NCBI RefSeq assembly: GCF_001729745.1
Contig: NZ_CP017187.1
Coordinates: forward strand, 1-64,000
Direction: 5' to 3'
Source: Enterobacter hormaechei subsp. hoffmannii
Lineage (GTDB): Bacteria > Pseudomonadota > Gammaproteobacteria > Enterobacterales > Enterobacteriaceae
Length of the DNA: 64,000 bases
The notes under the pieces were generated by a model. The model had not been told where the DNA came from, did not search any database, and saw only the letters and a list, made by a program, of their open reading frames with translations. A program made the translations under genes and the position numbers. Shown here piece by piece: positions 30,804 to 39,380 of the stretch (position 1 is the stretch's first letter; each line of letters starts with the position of its first letter).

Positions 30804-33014
30804 ATGGCTCAACTCAGGATCCGGGGCGTCAGAAGCTACGCGCCTGACAGGGATATCTGCTTTGATCTCAGCAGTAAGGTGACACTCATCTATGGCCAGA
30901 ACGGCTCAGGAAAATCCACGGTATCAGGCTATTTCTATGACCGGCAGGCGGATAAATACCGGCACTGCGCTTTTGAGAGCCCGCACGTCAGCCACTTTCA
31001 GGTCTTTAATCAGGAATACATTGACAGTAAGTTCACCCGTTCTGACTATCAGCCCGGGATCTTCACCCTCAGCGAGGCCAATCAGGAAAGCCAGGACAAA
31101 ATAAACAGTAATAATAAAGAAAGCGCAAAACTGAGTGCCCGGACAGATAAGCTGAATGAGGAGATCGCCGAGAAGGAAGGGATGAAGGAAACGGTCACTG
31201 ACCGCTGTGCCAGAGATATTTTCAACCGGACAGTCAATGATAGGAAAATCCTCAGCGATTTCCTGGATGGCGCTAAAATTAAACGATCGTTTTACGAACG
31301 TATGGTGGCAACACCGCTGTCGGAGGTTAGCACCACGGCTGAGGCGCTGGCGGATAAATGGCGGATGTTAAGTCAGAGCGAAGGAACGCTTGTCGCCGAA
31401 ATTCATATTCCCACGACAACTGTTTTAACGGAAGACACCCTGATACTGATGCAGGAACCCGTGATGCCTGCAAGCAGTACGCAATTCTCTGCTCTCATTC
31501 AGAAGATCGGTAATGCTGACTGGGTGCGCCAGGGACAGCAGTATATACATGACGATATCTGCCCGTTCTGCCAGCAGTCTCTGGATGTAACGGCCTTTTC
31601 GCGCGAACTGATTCAGATGTTTGATGAGTCATACCAGACGTCTCTCGGGGCGCTTAGCCAGGCCGCAGAACGACTTGCTCAGGACTGTGATGCCCTGGCC
31701 GAATTTGAACGCCGTGTTACGACCCATGCTTTCGTTGATGAGGACAGTCAGATTTTAAGCCTGGTGAAAACGGTCAATAAAGGCTTCCGGATCCTGTTAC
31801 AGCAGCTCCTTACTAAAATTAAAGAGCCTTCCCTGCAGGTACAACCCGAGAACGTCCAAGATCCCCTGGTGCAGCTCCAGAAGGAAGTGGACGTTTTCAA
31901 TATTCGGGTACGGGAAAACAACCGTCTTGCTGAAAACTTCGGTCAGGAAAAACAGAACCTGTATGCGGAAGTTATGGCGCACCTCAGGGGAATTTGTGAG
32001 GAGTTCTTTGCCGGGCGTGACCGGCAGCTTGGCGAACTGCAGAACGAAATCGAAACCAGATTGCGTGAAGTCGGCGCCCTGGCTGCGAGTAAGAAAACAC
32101 TGGATGATGAGACGAACAGGCTGACCGGACAGCTCTCCGACATCCAGCCAACAATTAACAGTATCAATGCGAATCTCAGGCTGCTGGGGATCACCGGCTT
32201 TGAAATCATCTGCCATGATGCTGAGATGAAACTGTACCGTCTTCGCCGGGGAAGCGAGCCAGAAAAGTCGGAAGTCTTCAAATCCCTCAGTGAGGGTGAG
32301 AAAACAATGGTTGCTTTTCTCTATTTCATCGAATCGTGTTCGGGCAGTCTTACCCCGGAAACTATCCATCCGGAAAATAAACTCATTGTGATTGATGACC
32401 CGATTTCCAGCCTGTCACATAACTATATCTATGAAGTTGCAGCGCTCATTAAGCGAAAGATAATTAAGGCCGCTGCAGCGAGACATGTGGTTATACTGAC
32501 GCATAATATGTTTTTCTTCCAGGAGATGCTGCTGAACAGCGGCCGCCTGCAGGATGGCAGGAATGCGCCAGCAAACTGGTCGCTGTTTCGCATCATCAAG
32601 TCGGATTACAGTTCCTGCGAAACGCTTTCCATGCACGAAATGCTCAATGAATATCAGGCGTTATGGCAGACCCTGAAAGATGTCAGGGATGCGAAAACCC
32701 AGCCCGTGGTGTTGTTCAATACGATGAGGAATATTCTGGAGTATTATTTCAGCTTTGCCTGCAAAAATGAAAAGCTTAAGGAGGCCCTGGAGTCTCTGGC
32801 TACGGAACACAGCGATGCCGGAGAATACGATTCATTTTACCGGGCCATCAACCGCCACTCGCATTCGGACGGCAGAAATCTTTTCTCCACCGGCATCATC
32901 GATAAGGATCGCTATCTGAACATGTTCAGAAAAGTGTTTATTCACACTGATGACCTTGAACACTATGTTGCCATGATGGGGGAATCCGAAGAACCGCCGG
33001 AAACAGAGGCGTAA
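30804..33014 (+). CDS. RloC/PrrC-like ATPase with zinc hook and C-terminal HEPN-type nuclease motif
   Basis: 736 aa from ATG 30804, preceded by AAGGAG; a 39-residue upstream extension is unlikely. Domains in order: Walker A GQNGSGKST (31-39), coiled coil, CPFC at 253-256 (zinc-hook-like), second coiled coil (about 355-450), ABC signature SLSEGEKTMVAF (494-505), Walker B LIVIDDP (527-533), LTHN (His567). The C-terminal region has Arg642 and Glu646 (RNILE) and RAINRHSHS (Arg680, His685, His687). This order matches the AAA_13 family of RloC and PrrC anticodon nucleases, whose nuclease domain uses Arg, Glu and His. Probable DNA-damage- or phage-triggered tRNA cleavage (inference). It appears to stand alone, without restriction-modification genes. 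Confidence 0.68.
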   Translation: MAQLRIRGVRSYAPDRDICFDLSSKVTLIYGQNGSGKSTVSGYFYDRQADKYRHCAFESPHVSHFQVFNQEYIDSKFTRSDYQPGIFTLSEANQESQDKINSNNKESAKLSARTDKLNEEIAEKEGMKETVTDRCARDIFNRTVNDRKILSDFLDGAKIKRSFYERMVATPLSEVSTTAEALADKWRMLSQSEGTLVAEIHIPTTTVLTEDTLILMQEPVMPASSTQFSALIQKIGNADWVRQGQQYIHDDICPFCQQSLDVTAFSRELIQMFDESYQTSLGALSQAAERLAQDCDALAEFERRVTTHAFVDEDSQILSLVKTVNKGFRILLQQLLTKIKEPSLQVQPENVQDPLVQLQKEVDVFNIRVRENNRLAENFGQEKQNLYAEVMAHLRGICEEFFAGRDRQLGELQNEIETRLREVGALAASKKTLDDETNRLTGQLSDIQPTINSINANLRLLGITGFEIICHDAEMKLYRLRRGSEPEKSEVFKSLSEGEKTMVAFLYFIESCSGSLTPETIHPENKLIVIDDPISSLSHNYIYEVAALIKRKIIKAAAARHVVILTHNMFFFQEMLLNSGRLQDGRNAPANWSLFRIIKSDYSSCETLSMHEMLNEYQALWQTLKDVRDAKTQPVVLFNTMRNILEYYFSFACKNEKLKEALESLATEHSDAGEYDSFYRAINRHSHSDGRNLFSTGIIDKDRYLNMFRKVFIHTDDLEHYVAMMGESEEPPETEA

Positions 33015-33516
33015 ACAGAAAGTATCGTCACCTGCGGGCACCGTTCACTTAACGCGTCGGGAGCGAGCGCATGTGATTACGCACATGCTCCACGCGCCCG
33101 AAACGAAAACGTGTATACCGTACAACGGGTACAATTTTCGGTTTCATGGCGGGTTTTCCTTTTACAGTCCGGCTACTGCCGGAAGTCCCTGTAACCATTT
33201 ACAGGCGGTAAAAAGCGCAGAGGGGAACACCCGAGGTGACGACAGCTGATTATAAACACCGTTCCGGTTTGAGGTAAATCATTTCCACATTTGAAAGAGG
33301 GAAAAGCAGAGCTCCTATTCCCGGAACTAACAACAATGCACATCCAGACTTTTATAACCAAATCTAAGGAAAGCCAGAGCTCATGCAGTTAACGATCGTT
33401 CCGCACTCCAGTCCCCTCGCTAGCAACCGAGCATGTTATTTCCGGCTTTGGTATTTTTCGGATCTTCGCGGAAAAAGTGAGAAGCCCGTATAGGCTGAAC
33501 ATATCCATATGCCCGG
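33015..33516. other. Intergenic region with a probable terminator of the RloC-like gene
   Basis: GCATGTG (33069-33075) and CACATGC (33082-33088) form a hairpin about 55 bases after the stop codon. No gene is found in the rest. Confidence 0.45.
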
Positions 33517-33618
33517 CATCTGCATAGGCAATGCATACGCATATCCTGACCATCTGCATATATAGCCCCTATACATATGCATGACATCTGCCTATACTCA
33601 ACATATGCACACACCCGG
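33517..33618 (+). repeat. Three 34-bp phased repeats ahead of vagCD
   Basis: CATCTGCATA, CATCTGCATA and CATCTGCCTA begin at 33517, 33551 and 33585, exactly 34 bases apart. The stretches between are less conserved but rich in ATGCATA and CATATGCA. They end about 60 bases before the vagC start and are probably operator sites for the antitoxin complex. Confidence 0.7.
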
Positions 33619-33676
33619 TGCAATGCACCCCATTCCGGATATGCACCACAGATCCACTTTTACCCGGGAGAGAATC

Positions 33677-33907
33677 ATGAGAACCGTATCCATTTTTAAA
33701 AACGGCAACAACCGCGCCATCCGCCTGCCCCGCGATATGGATTTTGAGGGGGTGAGCGAGCTGGAGATCATCCGGGAAGGGGACAGCATCATCCTGCGTC
33801 CCGTCCGGCCGACCTGGGGTTCGTTCGCGCAGCTCGAAAAAGCCGACCCGGACTTTATGGCAGAGCGCGAGGATGTTGTCAGCGACGAAGGACGGGTTAA
33901 CCTGTGA
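33677..33907 (+). CDS. vagC: VagC-type antitoxin (VapB family)
   Basis: 76 aa AbrB/MazE-fold antitoxin, nearly the VagC sequence I recall from enterobacterial virulence plasmids (start MRTVSIFKNGNNRAIRLPRD). I chose ATG 33677 because GGGAGAG stands just before it; longer upstream frames lie in the repeat region. Residues 1-45 bind DNA, and the C-terminal tail (SFAQLEKADPDFMAE) would wrap the VagD toxin. The stop overlaps the vagD start by 4 bases. Confidence 0.92.
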   Translation: MRTVSIFKNGNNRAIRLPRDMDFEGVSELEIIREGDSIILRPVRPTWGSFAQLEKADPDFMAEREDVVSDEGRVNL

Positions 33908-34314
33908 ACAGGATCTATATGCTCGACACCAACATCTGCTCGTTCATCATGCGCGAGCAGCCGGAAGCCGTGCTGAAGCGCCTGGAGCAGGCGGTGCTGC
34001 GCGGTCACCGCATCGTGGTCTCGGCCATCACCTGGGCCGAGCTGTCACAGGCAGCGAAGGAGTCCGGTCCCGGCACGCAGAATCTGGCTGACGCCTTCGC
34101 CGCACGCCTCGATGCCATCCTGCCCTGGGACCGCGCCGCGGTGGATGCGACCACGGAGATTAAGGTCGCGCTGCGCATGGCCGGGACGCCGATCGACCCG
34201 AACGACACGGCGATTGCCGGGCACGCCATCGCCGCCTGCGCCGTGCTGGTGACAAATAATGTGCGGGAGTTTGAGCGGGTGCCGGGCCTGGCACTGGAAG
34301 ACTGGGTTAAATAG
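33904..34314 (+). CDS. vagD: VagD-type PIN-domain toxin (VapC family)
   Basis: 136 aa from GTG 33904, coupled to vagC (GTGA overlap); ATG 33919 would remove five residues. The PIN residues are present: Asp8 (MLDTN), Glu46 (TWAEL), Asp101 (PNDTAIAGHA), then TNNVREF. VapC toxins cleave initiator tRNA or other RNAs. All acidic ligands look intact, in contrast to the second VapC at 46894. The segment at about 44-60 (TWAELSQAAKESGPGTQN) differs from the VagD I recall, so it is an allelic variant. Confidence 0.92.
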   Translation: MNRIYMLDTNICSFIMREQPEAVLKRLEQAVLRGHRIVVSAITWAELSQAAKESGPGTQNLADAFAARLDAILPWDRAAVDATTEIKVALRMAGTPIDPNDTAIAGHAIAACAVLVTNNVREFERVPGLALEDWVK

Positions 34315-34459
34315 GCTGGTAAGGGAAGCCGGAAAGGCTTTACGCCGTTTAGCTTTTATACCCTCATTATCAGGAAAAACGGGCCAGCGGAAAGAACATG
34401 CGCTTCTCTGGCCTGAAGGGAAAAAACTGAAGGGCACATCTGCCATGCAAACGGCCTGG

Positions 34460-35698
34460 TCAGTAATTACCGAGGTGATGACTGACCTGTTCCAGAATAA
34501 TTTTTAACTCCGTCATTTCGAAAAATGAATTTAATCCGGATATGAACTGTCTGAAAGTAATTATGTCCATCTGAATAGTGAATGATGCTATGGTTAAATT
34601 AAAGTTTTTACCTTCAGCATTGAAATTCGTGAATACTTCCTTTCCCCTGTAATTGCTGTTGTGATTTACTTTTGTTTCCGCACATAAAAAGGCGGCTGCC
34701 GTCACAAGCTCACGTAAAACGGGCCACCCGAAGTAAAATCCGCTGCCATAGTGTGTGATACAGACTTCTGTATCAATGGCCTGATAAACCTCACTGAACG
34801 GATTTAAGGGAAATGTTATTGCCGTTACACTTATAGTTATCTCCCCGCTTTTGAACTGATGCTCTGCATATCTGGACTGATGTAAATGTGATGTTGTATC
34901 GTCATAATCTTCAGGGCAGTATTTCATTGAAACAGAAACTACCGGCAACAATTCAGTCAGATATTTACCTGATATAACCGTTGTCAATTCTGTTGCATTA
35001 ATCCTGCCGAGTAAATGCAGCGCCTGGGGTAAGGCATGGAGCAGATTTCCAGTTCGGGCTGAACTGATGAAATCGGTAATGTCCGCGACATGCTTACTTA
35101 TCTCTGGCGCTTCATCCCAGCTTTTAATTTTAAAAACATGAAGACAGTTCTGGTCATCTATCTTCATTCCACGGGCATACGCAAAACTGTAAATATCTGC
35201 CATCACGTTCAGAAATGTCTTCAGGCGTCCGGAGTGGATCACGGGGGGCGCATTTCTGAAAGCAGCATAACAGGACTTCATCATGAGAATAACTGCACAG
35301 CGATGCAGTTCTGGGGTGGGATTTTTTTTTAGCAGATAAGCTGTGAGCGGGAGAATGTTACGGGTAAAAAGAGGGATCGCTTCGGATTGTCCGGATGTGA
35401 TTTTACAACCTGAAAACGTTAAATCGCTGTAGCGTTCAGGGAACGGGAAATACCAGTCCTCCCGCATAAGCAGCCATTCCCTGTAGTTCCGGCTGTCTTC
35501 CTCACTCAGTTCTAAAATAATTTCCCTCACTGGCCACCTCTTAAATTCAGTTATCGATCTGCCTTTTTTTACAAGAAAATTCATGTACTCAAAGGCATAT
35601 AAATTATTTCTCTTCACAACCCCTTTAACACAACACACAGCCAGCTCAGAAAGCCGCGTAACTCGCGCATTTTCCCGGAGCCACTGTACCCCGGGCAA
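34460..35698 (-). CDS. Unknown 412-aa protein
   Basis: Function is not recognised. It is a soluble protein of mixed alpha/beta character with ten or so scattered Cys residues. No signal peptide or membrane segment is evident, and no Walker, nuclease or protease motif is visible. The 3' half is Ser/Thr- and aromatic-rich (SVTAITFPLNPFSEVYQ; YGSGFYFGWPVLREL). The gene is lower in GC than vagCD and stands alone, convergent with them. No clear ribosome binding site is seen before 35698, so a downstream Met may be the real start. Absence of neighbours gives no hint of role. Confidence 0.55.
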   Translation of the reverse strand: MPGVQWLRENARVTRLSELAVCCVKGVVKRNNLYAFEYMNFLVKKGRSITEFKRWPVREIILELSEEDSRNYREWLLMREDWYFPFPERYSDLTFSGCKITSGQSEAIPLFTRNILPLTAYLLKKNPTPELHRCAVILMMKSCYAAFRNAPPVIHSGRLKTFLNVMADIYSFAYARGMKIDDQNCLHVFKIKSWDEAPEISKHVADITDFISSARTGNLLHALPQALHLLGRINATELTTVISGKYLTELLPVVSVSMKYCPEDYDDTTSHLHQSRYAEHQFKSGEITISVTAITFPLNPFSEVYQAIDTEVCITHYGSGFYFGWPVLRELVTAAAFLCAETKVNHNSNYRGKEVFTNFNAEGKNFNLTIASFTIQMDIITFRQFISGLNSFFEMTELKIILEQVSHHLGNY

Positions 35699-36320
35699 TT
35701 AATAACCACTTGACCTGACATTTTAATAATTACCTTAAGATGCTTACCCCCATTTTCATTCCTCCGGGAGTGACAATCCTCAGGATGCAGCATCTCTGAT
35801 GGAACCGTGTGCTTTATATTTCAGATCTAAAATTTAAACATTCAAATAATGTTTACCAGCGCGATATTGAAAATTACAGATGAGAAACCTAGGTACTTAG
35901 CGGTAAGTTAAAACCTGGGTTGCAATATTTTTACCCGGACATTTTTATACATATTCAGCCAATGAAATTCGCACCGCCTGAGCGCCATGCTATTCAAAAT
36001 GATTATCCCGGACCTCTTCCTCATGAAGTGGCTTGCGTGTTCAGAATGTGCTCCTCTGTACTACAGCAAAAAGATCGCCGCATATGAGAATTCAAAAGCT
36101 GGACCTTCTGGTCTTTCAAACCGCAGGATCTGGAGTGAATAGATCCAGAAATAATAAAACTGCATCGCTGGTTAATCTCGAACGACTATTTAAGAAATGG
36201 CATGCCTGCAACGAAAATGATTGAAGCCAAGGATCTTGTTTTTTGATGAACCGCTAAGCGTATGCTGTTTCCGTTTGTATCAGGCAGTTTACTAACCTGC
36301 CTGATACAATATGTGGTCAA
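35699..36320. other. Intergenic region, with a possible LysR N-terminal relic
   Basis: About 620 AT-rich bases. A frame from ATG 36084 gives MRIQKLDLLVFQTAGSGVN, which resembles the start of a LysR regulator, then loses the pattern and stops at 36222-36224. This is probably a degraded fragment. Otherwise nothing is recognised. Confidence 0.35.
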
Positions 36321-36950
36321 TTAATTCCCGTCACGCAGCAGGTTCAGTGTGCTCCTGGAAAATGAAATATCTTCAAATTTAACCAGACATCCCCTGCCGT
36401 TGGGTGACTGAGCTTCAAAACCTACCGTCATCTCTTCTGAATCATTATCGAGTGCATCATCAAATGAAAATGCGCGGATAAATATCCACTTTCCTGATTC
36501 CAGCGAGGCATGAAATGCGTAGATATTGTCACGTCGTGAAATACGGAGGGAAACCCGGGGAGCGGTAACAACAAATGCGTTAGCATCATCAGATGTAGCT
36601 CCCTTGTTCACCACAGAAACCACCATGGGTTCACCATCAGGTGAAATTTCATAACACAATTTTGCCCAGGTTTTTTCATTCGCGCGCAGAAGTAACACAC
36701 CGGCATCGAACGTATCCCTGAAGTCCACTTCTACGGTAGCGCTAAACTGAAAGTCGCCCTGCGGGCAGGGGGTCATCATCGTCACAGCATCATGCCTTGC
36801 CTTGATCATTGAGTCCGGATTACTGCACGAGGGATCGATATAAATATCGCTTTCCGGCAGGGCCGATACAGACAGTGAGCCTGTCTGCGCATCGTATGAC
36901 CATGAAGAACCTTCTGAGGCTTTAAAGCCTTCCTGAACATATTGATCCAT
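36321..36950 (-). CDS. DUF1349 lectin-like protein, paralogue B
   Basis: 209 aa, clearly homologous along its whole length to the protein at 17567-18217 (shared FDAGVLLL, EPMVVSVVN, SDDANAF, FHASL, GFEAQ). It has a concanavalin A-like beta-sandwich, is cytoplasmic, and its activity is unknown. It follows the MFS gene at 37032-38213 on the same strand, repeating the MFS then DUF1349 order of the first copy. The two MFS partners are from different subgroups, so the pairing was either assembled twice or is functionally favoured. Confidence 0.78.
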   Translation of the reverse strand: MDQYVQEGFKASEGSSWSYDAQTGSLSVSALPESDIYIDPSCSNPDSMIKARHDAVTMMTPCPQGDFQFSATVEVDFRDTFDAGVLLLRANEKTWAKLCYEISPDGEPMVVSVVNKGATSDDANAFVVTAPRVSLRISRRDNIYAFHASLESGKWIFIRAFSFDDALDNDSEEMTVGFEAQSPNGRGCLVKFEDISFSRSTLNLLRDGN

Positions 36951-37031
36951 TCTCTTTCCCTTTTTTAATCATCACCAGATGAAAGCCAGTTCCGCTCACA
37001 ACGACAGTACAGCGCGCGTCTCACCCATTAC

Positions 37032-38213
37032 TCAGCCGGCATCAAGACGTCTAATCCAAGGATATGCTGCTGCACATAAGAACATCAGGAGACTCGCACC
37101 GGTAATCGCAGCACCGATCCCCCCAAGATCTATTGCCCAGCCGCCCAGAATAGCCCCCAGCGCAATGCCGCTGTTACAGGCCGAAATATTAAGCGTGCCG
37201 GCAAGTGCCTTTCCGCCCCGGGCCGCTTTCATCACCCTGATTTGCCCGAGCGGAAAGAGCGCGGTATGTGCTATACCCCATAAAACGAGGGAGAAAATGA
37301 AAAATACCGCTGATTTAGTCAGAAGTACTGAAGCTACTGCCCCTGTTCCCAGCATAACGCAGGAAATGATACCGGCTGCATCCGGATGGCGGTCAACATA
37401 ACGACCGGCAAGGTAATTACCTATCAGGCCTACCGTGCCAAAGCCCATCAGCCACCAACCGATATAAGTACCCTCAATTCCGGCATGGCTTTGTAGCATG
37501 TCTGCAAGATAGGTATAAGCGCCAAACATGCCGGTAAAAACGGCAAGCGAAAGTATAAGGTTGGCAATAAAGTACCGGTTGTTAAGCATTCTGACCTGCG
37601 TCATCACACTGACGTTACTTTCTCCGGGAATGATTGGCATCGCCGCTCTGAGAAGAAATGCCATTGCAGCTGACAGAACGGCTAAAAACCAGAAGGTTCC
37701 CCGCCATCCTGCTGCGTCCCCCAGAAGTGTCCCCAGCGGTAACCCAAATAACAGTGCACCGGTTACGCCCAGATAGACCTGAGAAATGGCTTTCCCCGCT
37801 TTGTCTGCGGAAACTATTTTTCCGGCGACATCACTTCCAATTCCCCAGAAAACCGGAAGAAGAGCGGCCGGAATCAGCCTGGCCGCAAGAATTGTCCAGT
37901 AGCCAGGCGCGAGAGCAACGGCAGCATTGCTGGCACTGAACGCAACCAGTATCCACATAAAAAGTGCCCGTTTCTCAACACGGGAAAAATACGCCGTCAG
38001 CGGGGGACCGGCAAACACCACAGTCACAGCAAATGCCGTGACAAGTTGTCCTGCTACAGGGATGGATATGCCCAGATCCCCTGCCATTAATGGCATAAGG
38101 CCTATAATGACAAATTCAGTTGTCACAATTACAAACGCAGCAAGCGAGAGAATAGTGATGGCAAAGTTATCTGTTGTATTCAGAAGGGTCCCTGAGGACG
38201 TCTGAGACTTCAT
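37032..38213 (-). CDS. MFS efflux transporter, DHA1 family (AraJ/NepI-like)
   Basis: 393 aa with twelve hydrophobic segments. The N-terminal VTTEFVIIGLMPLMAGDLG and SIPVAGQLVTAFAVTVVFAG are typical of DHA1 proteins such as AraJ, SotB and NepI. The later SGIALGAILGGWAIDLGG is the standard C-half motif. The substrate is unknown. It is followed by DUF1349 paralogue B and preceded, 33 bases away on the same strand, by the DeoR regulator, making a three-gene unit deoR-type, MFS, DUF1349. Confidence 0.86.
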   Translation of the reverse strand: MKSQTSSGTLLNTTDNFAITILSLAAFVIVTTEFVIIGLMPLMAGDLGISIPVAGQLVTAFAVTVVFAGPPLTAYFSRVEKRALFMWILVAFSASNAAVALAPGYWTILAARLIPAALLPVFWGIGSDVAGKIVSADKAGKAISQVYLGVTGALLFGLPLGTLLGDAAGWRGTFWFLAVLSAAMAFLLRAAMPIIPGESNVSVMTQVRMLNNRYFIANLILSLAVFTGMFGAYTYLADMLQSHAGIEGTYIGWWLMGFGTVGLIGNYLAGRYVDRHPDAAGIISCVMLGTGAVASVLLTKSAVFFIFSLVLWGIAHTALFPLGQIRVMKAARGGKALAGTLNISACNSGIALGAILGGWAIDLGGIGAAITGASLLMFLCAAAYPWIRRLDAG

Positions 38214-38246
38214 GGATAAAAGATCCTGTTCTTGATAATGCTGAAG

Positions 38247-39005
38247 CTAGTCTGCTATTTCGACACTGATACCCGTCAGAACGAATTGTTCCAGGGTTTC
38301 ATTGCTGAGTCCCTCAGGGACGATAAGTACGTCGATATCAGAGATATCAGACAAACGGAAAGGCGCTGCTGTACCAATTTTATTGAGGGTGACCGGCACA
38401 ATCACTCTTGAGCTTTGCTGCATAAGACAACGCTTCAGCTCTGCCTCTTCCGGCTCAAGTGCCGTTATACCAAGCGTAACATCCACCCCACAGGCACCCA
38501 GGATGAGAATATCCGGCAAAATCTGACGGGCCTGGTCCACGGTCTGGCTTCCAAGACAGGCACCCTTAATCGCATTAAATATGCCGCCAAGCACCATAGT
38601 TTTGCACAGCGTGTGCTCTGATAAGGCGATAGCGACGGCCGGGGCGTTTGTCACGACGGTGAGGGATACGTCTCTGGGAAGGCCCGCTGCGATGGCTATG
38701 TTGGTTGAGCTGGCATCAATAAAAATGGTCTGACCATTTTTAAGGTATTTAGTGATGCACTGAGACATTCTTTGTTTGTTTTCAACAAAGTTCCCCGCCC
38801 TGATCTGAATATTTCCTGCGTCAGGAGCAGGCAGTAAGGCCCCGCCATAAACCCTCCTGCAAAGACCCTGTTCGGCCATTTGCCTGAGATCACGTCTTAT
38901 GGCGTTTTCAGATACGCCAAACTCTCTGGCCAGCTCAGCGGCTATTACACGACCACGAACGCTGAGGCGTTTCAGGATCTCATCCTGTCTTTCCTGATTA
39001 AGCAT
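38247..39005 (-). CDS. DeoR-family regulator
   Basis: 252 aa from ATG 39005 (MLNQERQDEILKRLSVRGRV), the normal DeoR start; a 24-residue upstream extension is unlikely. The helix-turn-helix is VIAAELAREFGVSENAIRRDL. The C-terminal sugar-phosphate sensor domain has IFIDASSTNIAIA, GACGVD and the usual LTP-like stretch. It likely senses a phosphorylated sugar and controls the MFS/DUF1349 genes behind it. This supports a carbohydrate-linked role for the DUF1349 pair. Confidence 0.87.
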   Translation of the reverse strand: MLNQERQDEILKRLSVRGRVIAAELAREFGVSENAIRRDLRQMAEQGLCRRVYGGALLPAPDAGNIQIRAGNFVENKQRMSQCITKYLKNGQTIFIDASSTNIAIAAGLPRDVSLTVVTNAPAVAIALSEHTLCKTMVLGGIFNAIKGACLGSQTVDQARQILPDILILGACGVDVTLGITALEPEEAELKRCLMQQSSRVIVPVTLNKIGTAAPFRLSDISDIDVLIVPEGLSNETLEQFVLTGISVEIAD

Positions 39006-39380
39006 AAACAGACACCGACGCTTTGTTTGATTGTGTTTATTTGTGGTGATTCTTGCACGTTTGCTGGGTGTGTGCAATCCTTATTCAGCCTGGCATCCAT
39101 GACTACTTATTAAGCCCGAACGTCATCAGGGTTAAACCGGAGGGAGGCATTACTGAAAGGATCAGACAGCCGGAAAATTCAGAAGGGGGTGGGTAAGTGG
39201 TCTAGCGTCATCAATGAAAAAAGACAGACCTGTGCGACAGCACTTCTGCGGTATGTCGCTCATAAAAAAGGGCGTAAAACGAAACTTGCATCTTCAGGCC
39301 AAGCGATTTCACCGTAAATCGTCATGTTGAACCTCACATCCTGAGATTTTTATTCATCTGCAAAATTCTATAAATCAAAT
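39006..39380. other. Divergent region between the DeoR and MFS genes
   Basis: About 375 bases without a gene. Promoters for both directions should lie here. No operator repeat stands out. Confidence 0.35.

Noticed and set aside
33517..33618. 34-bp spaced repeats considered as a CRISPR array
   Set aside because: Only about 10 bases of each unit are conserved and no cas genes are present; operator repeats fit better.
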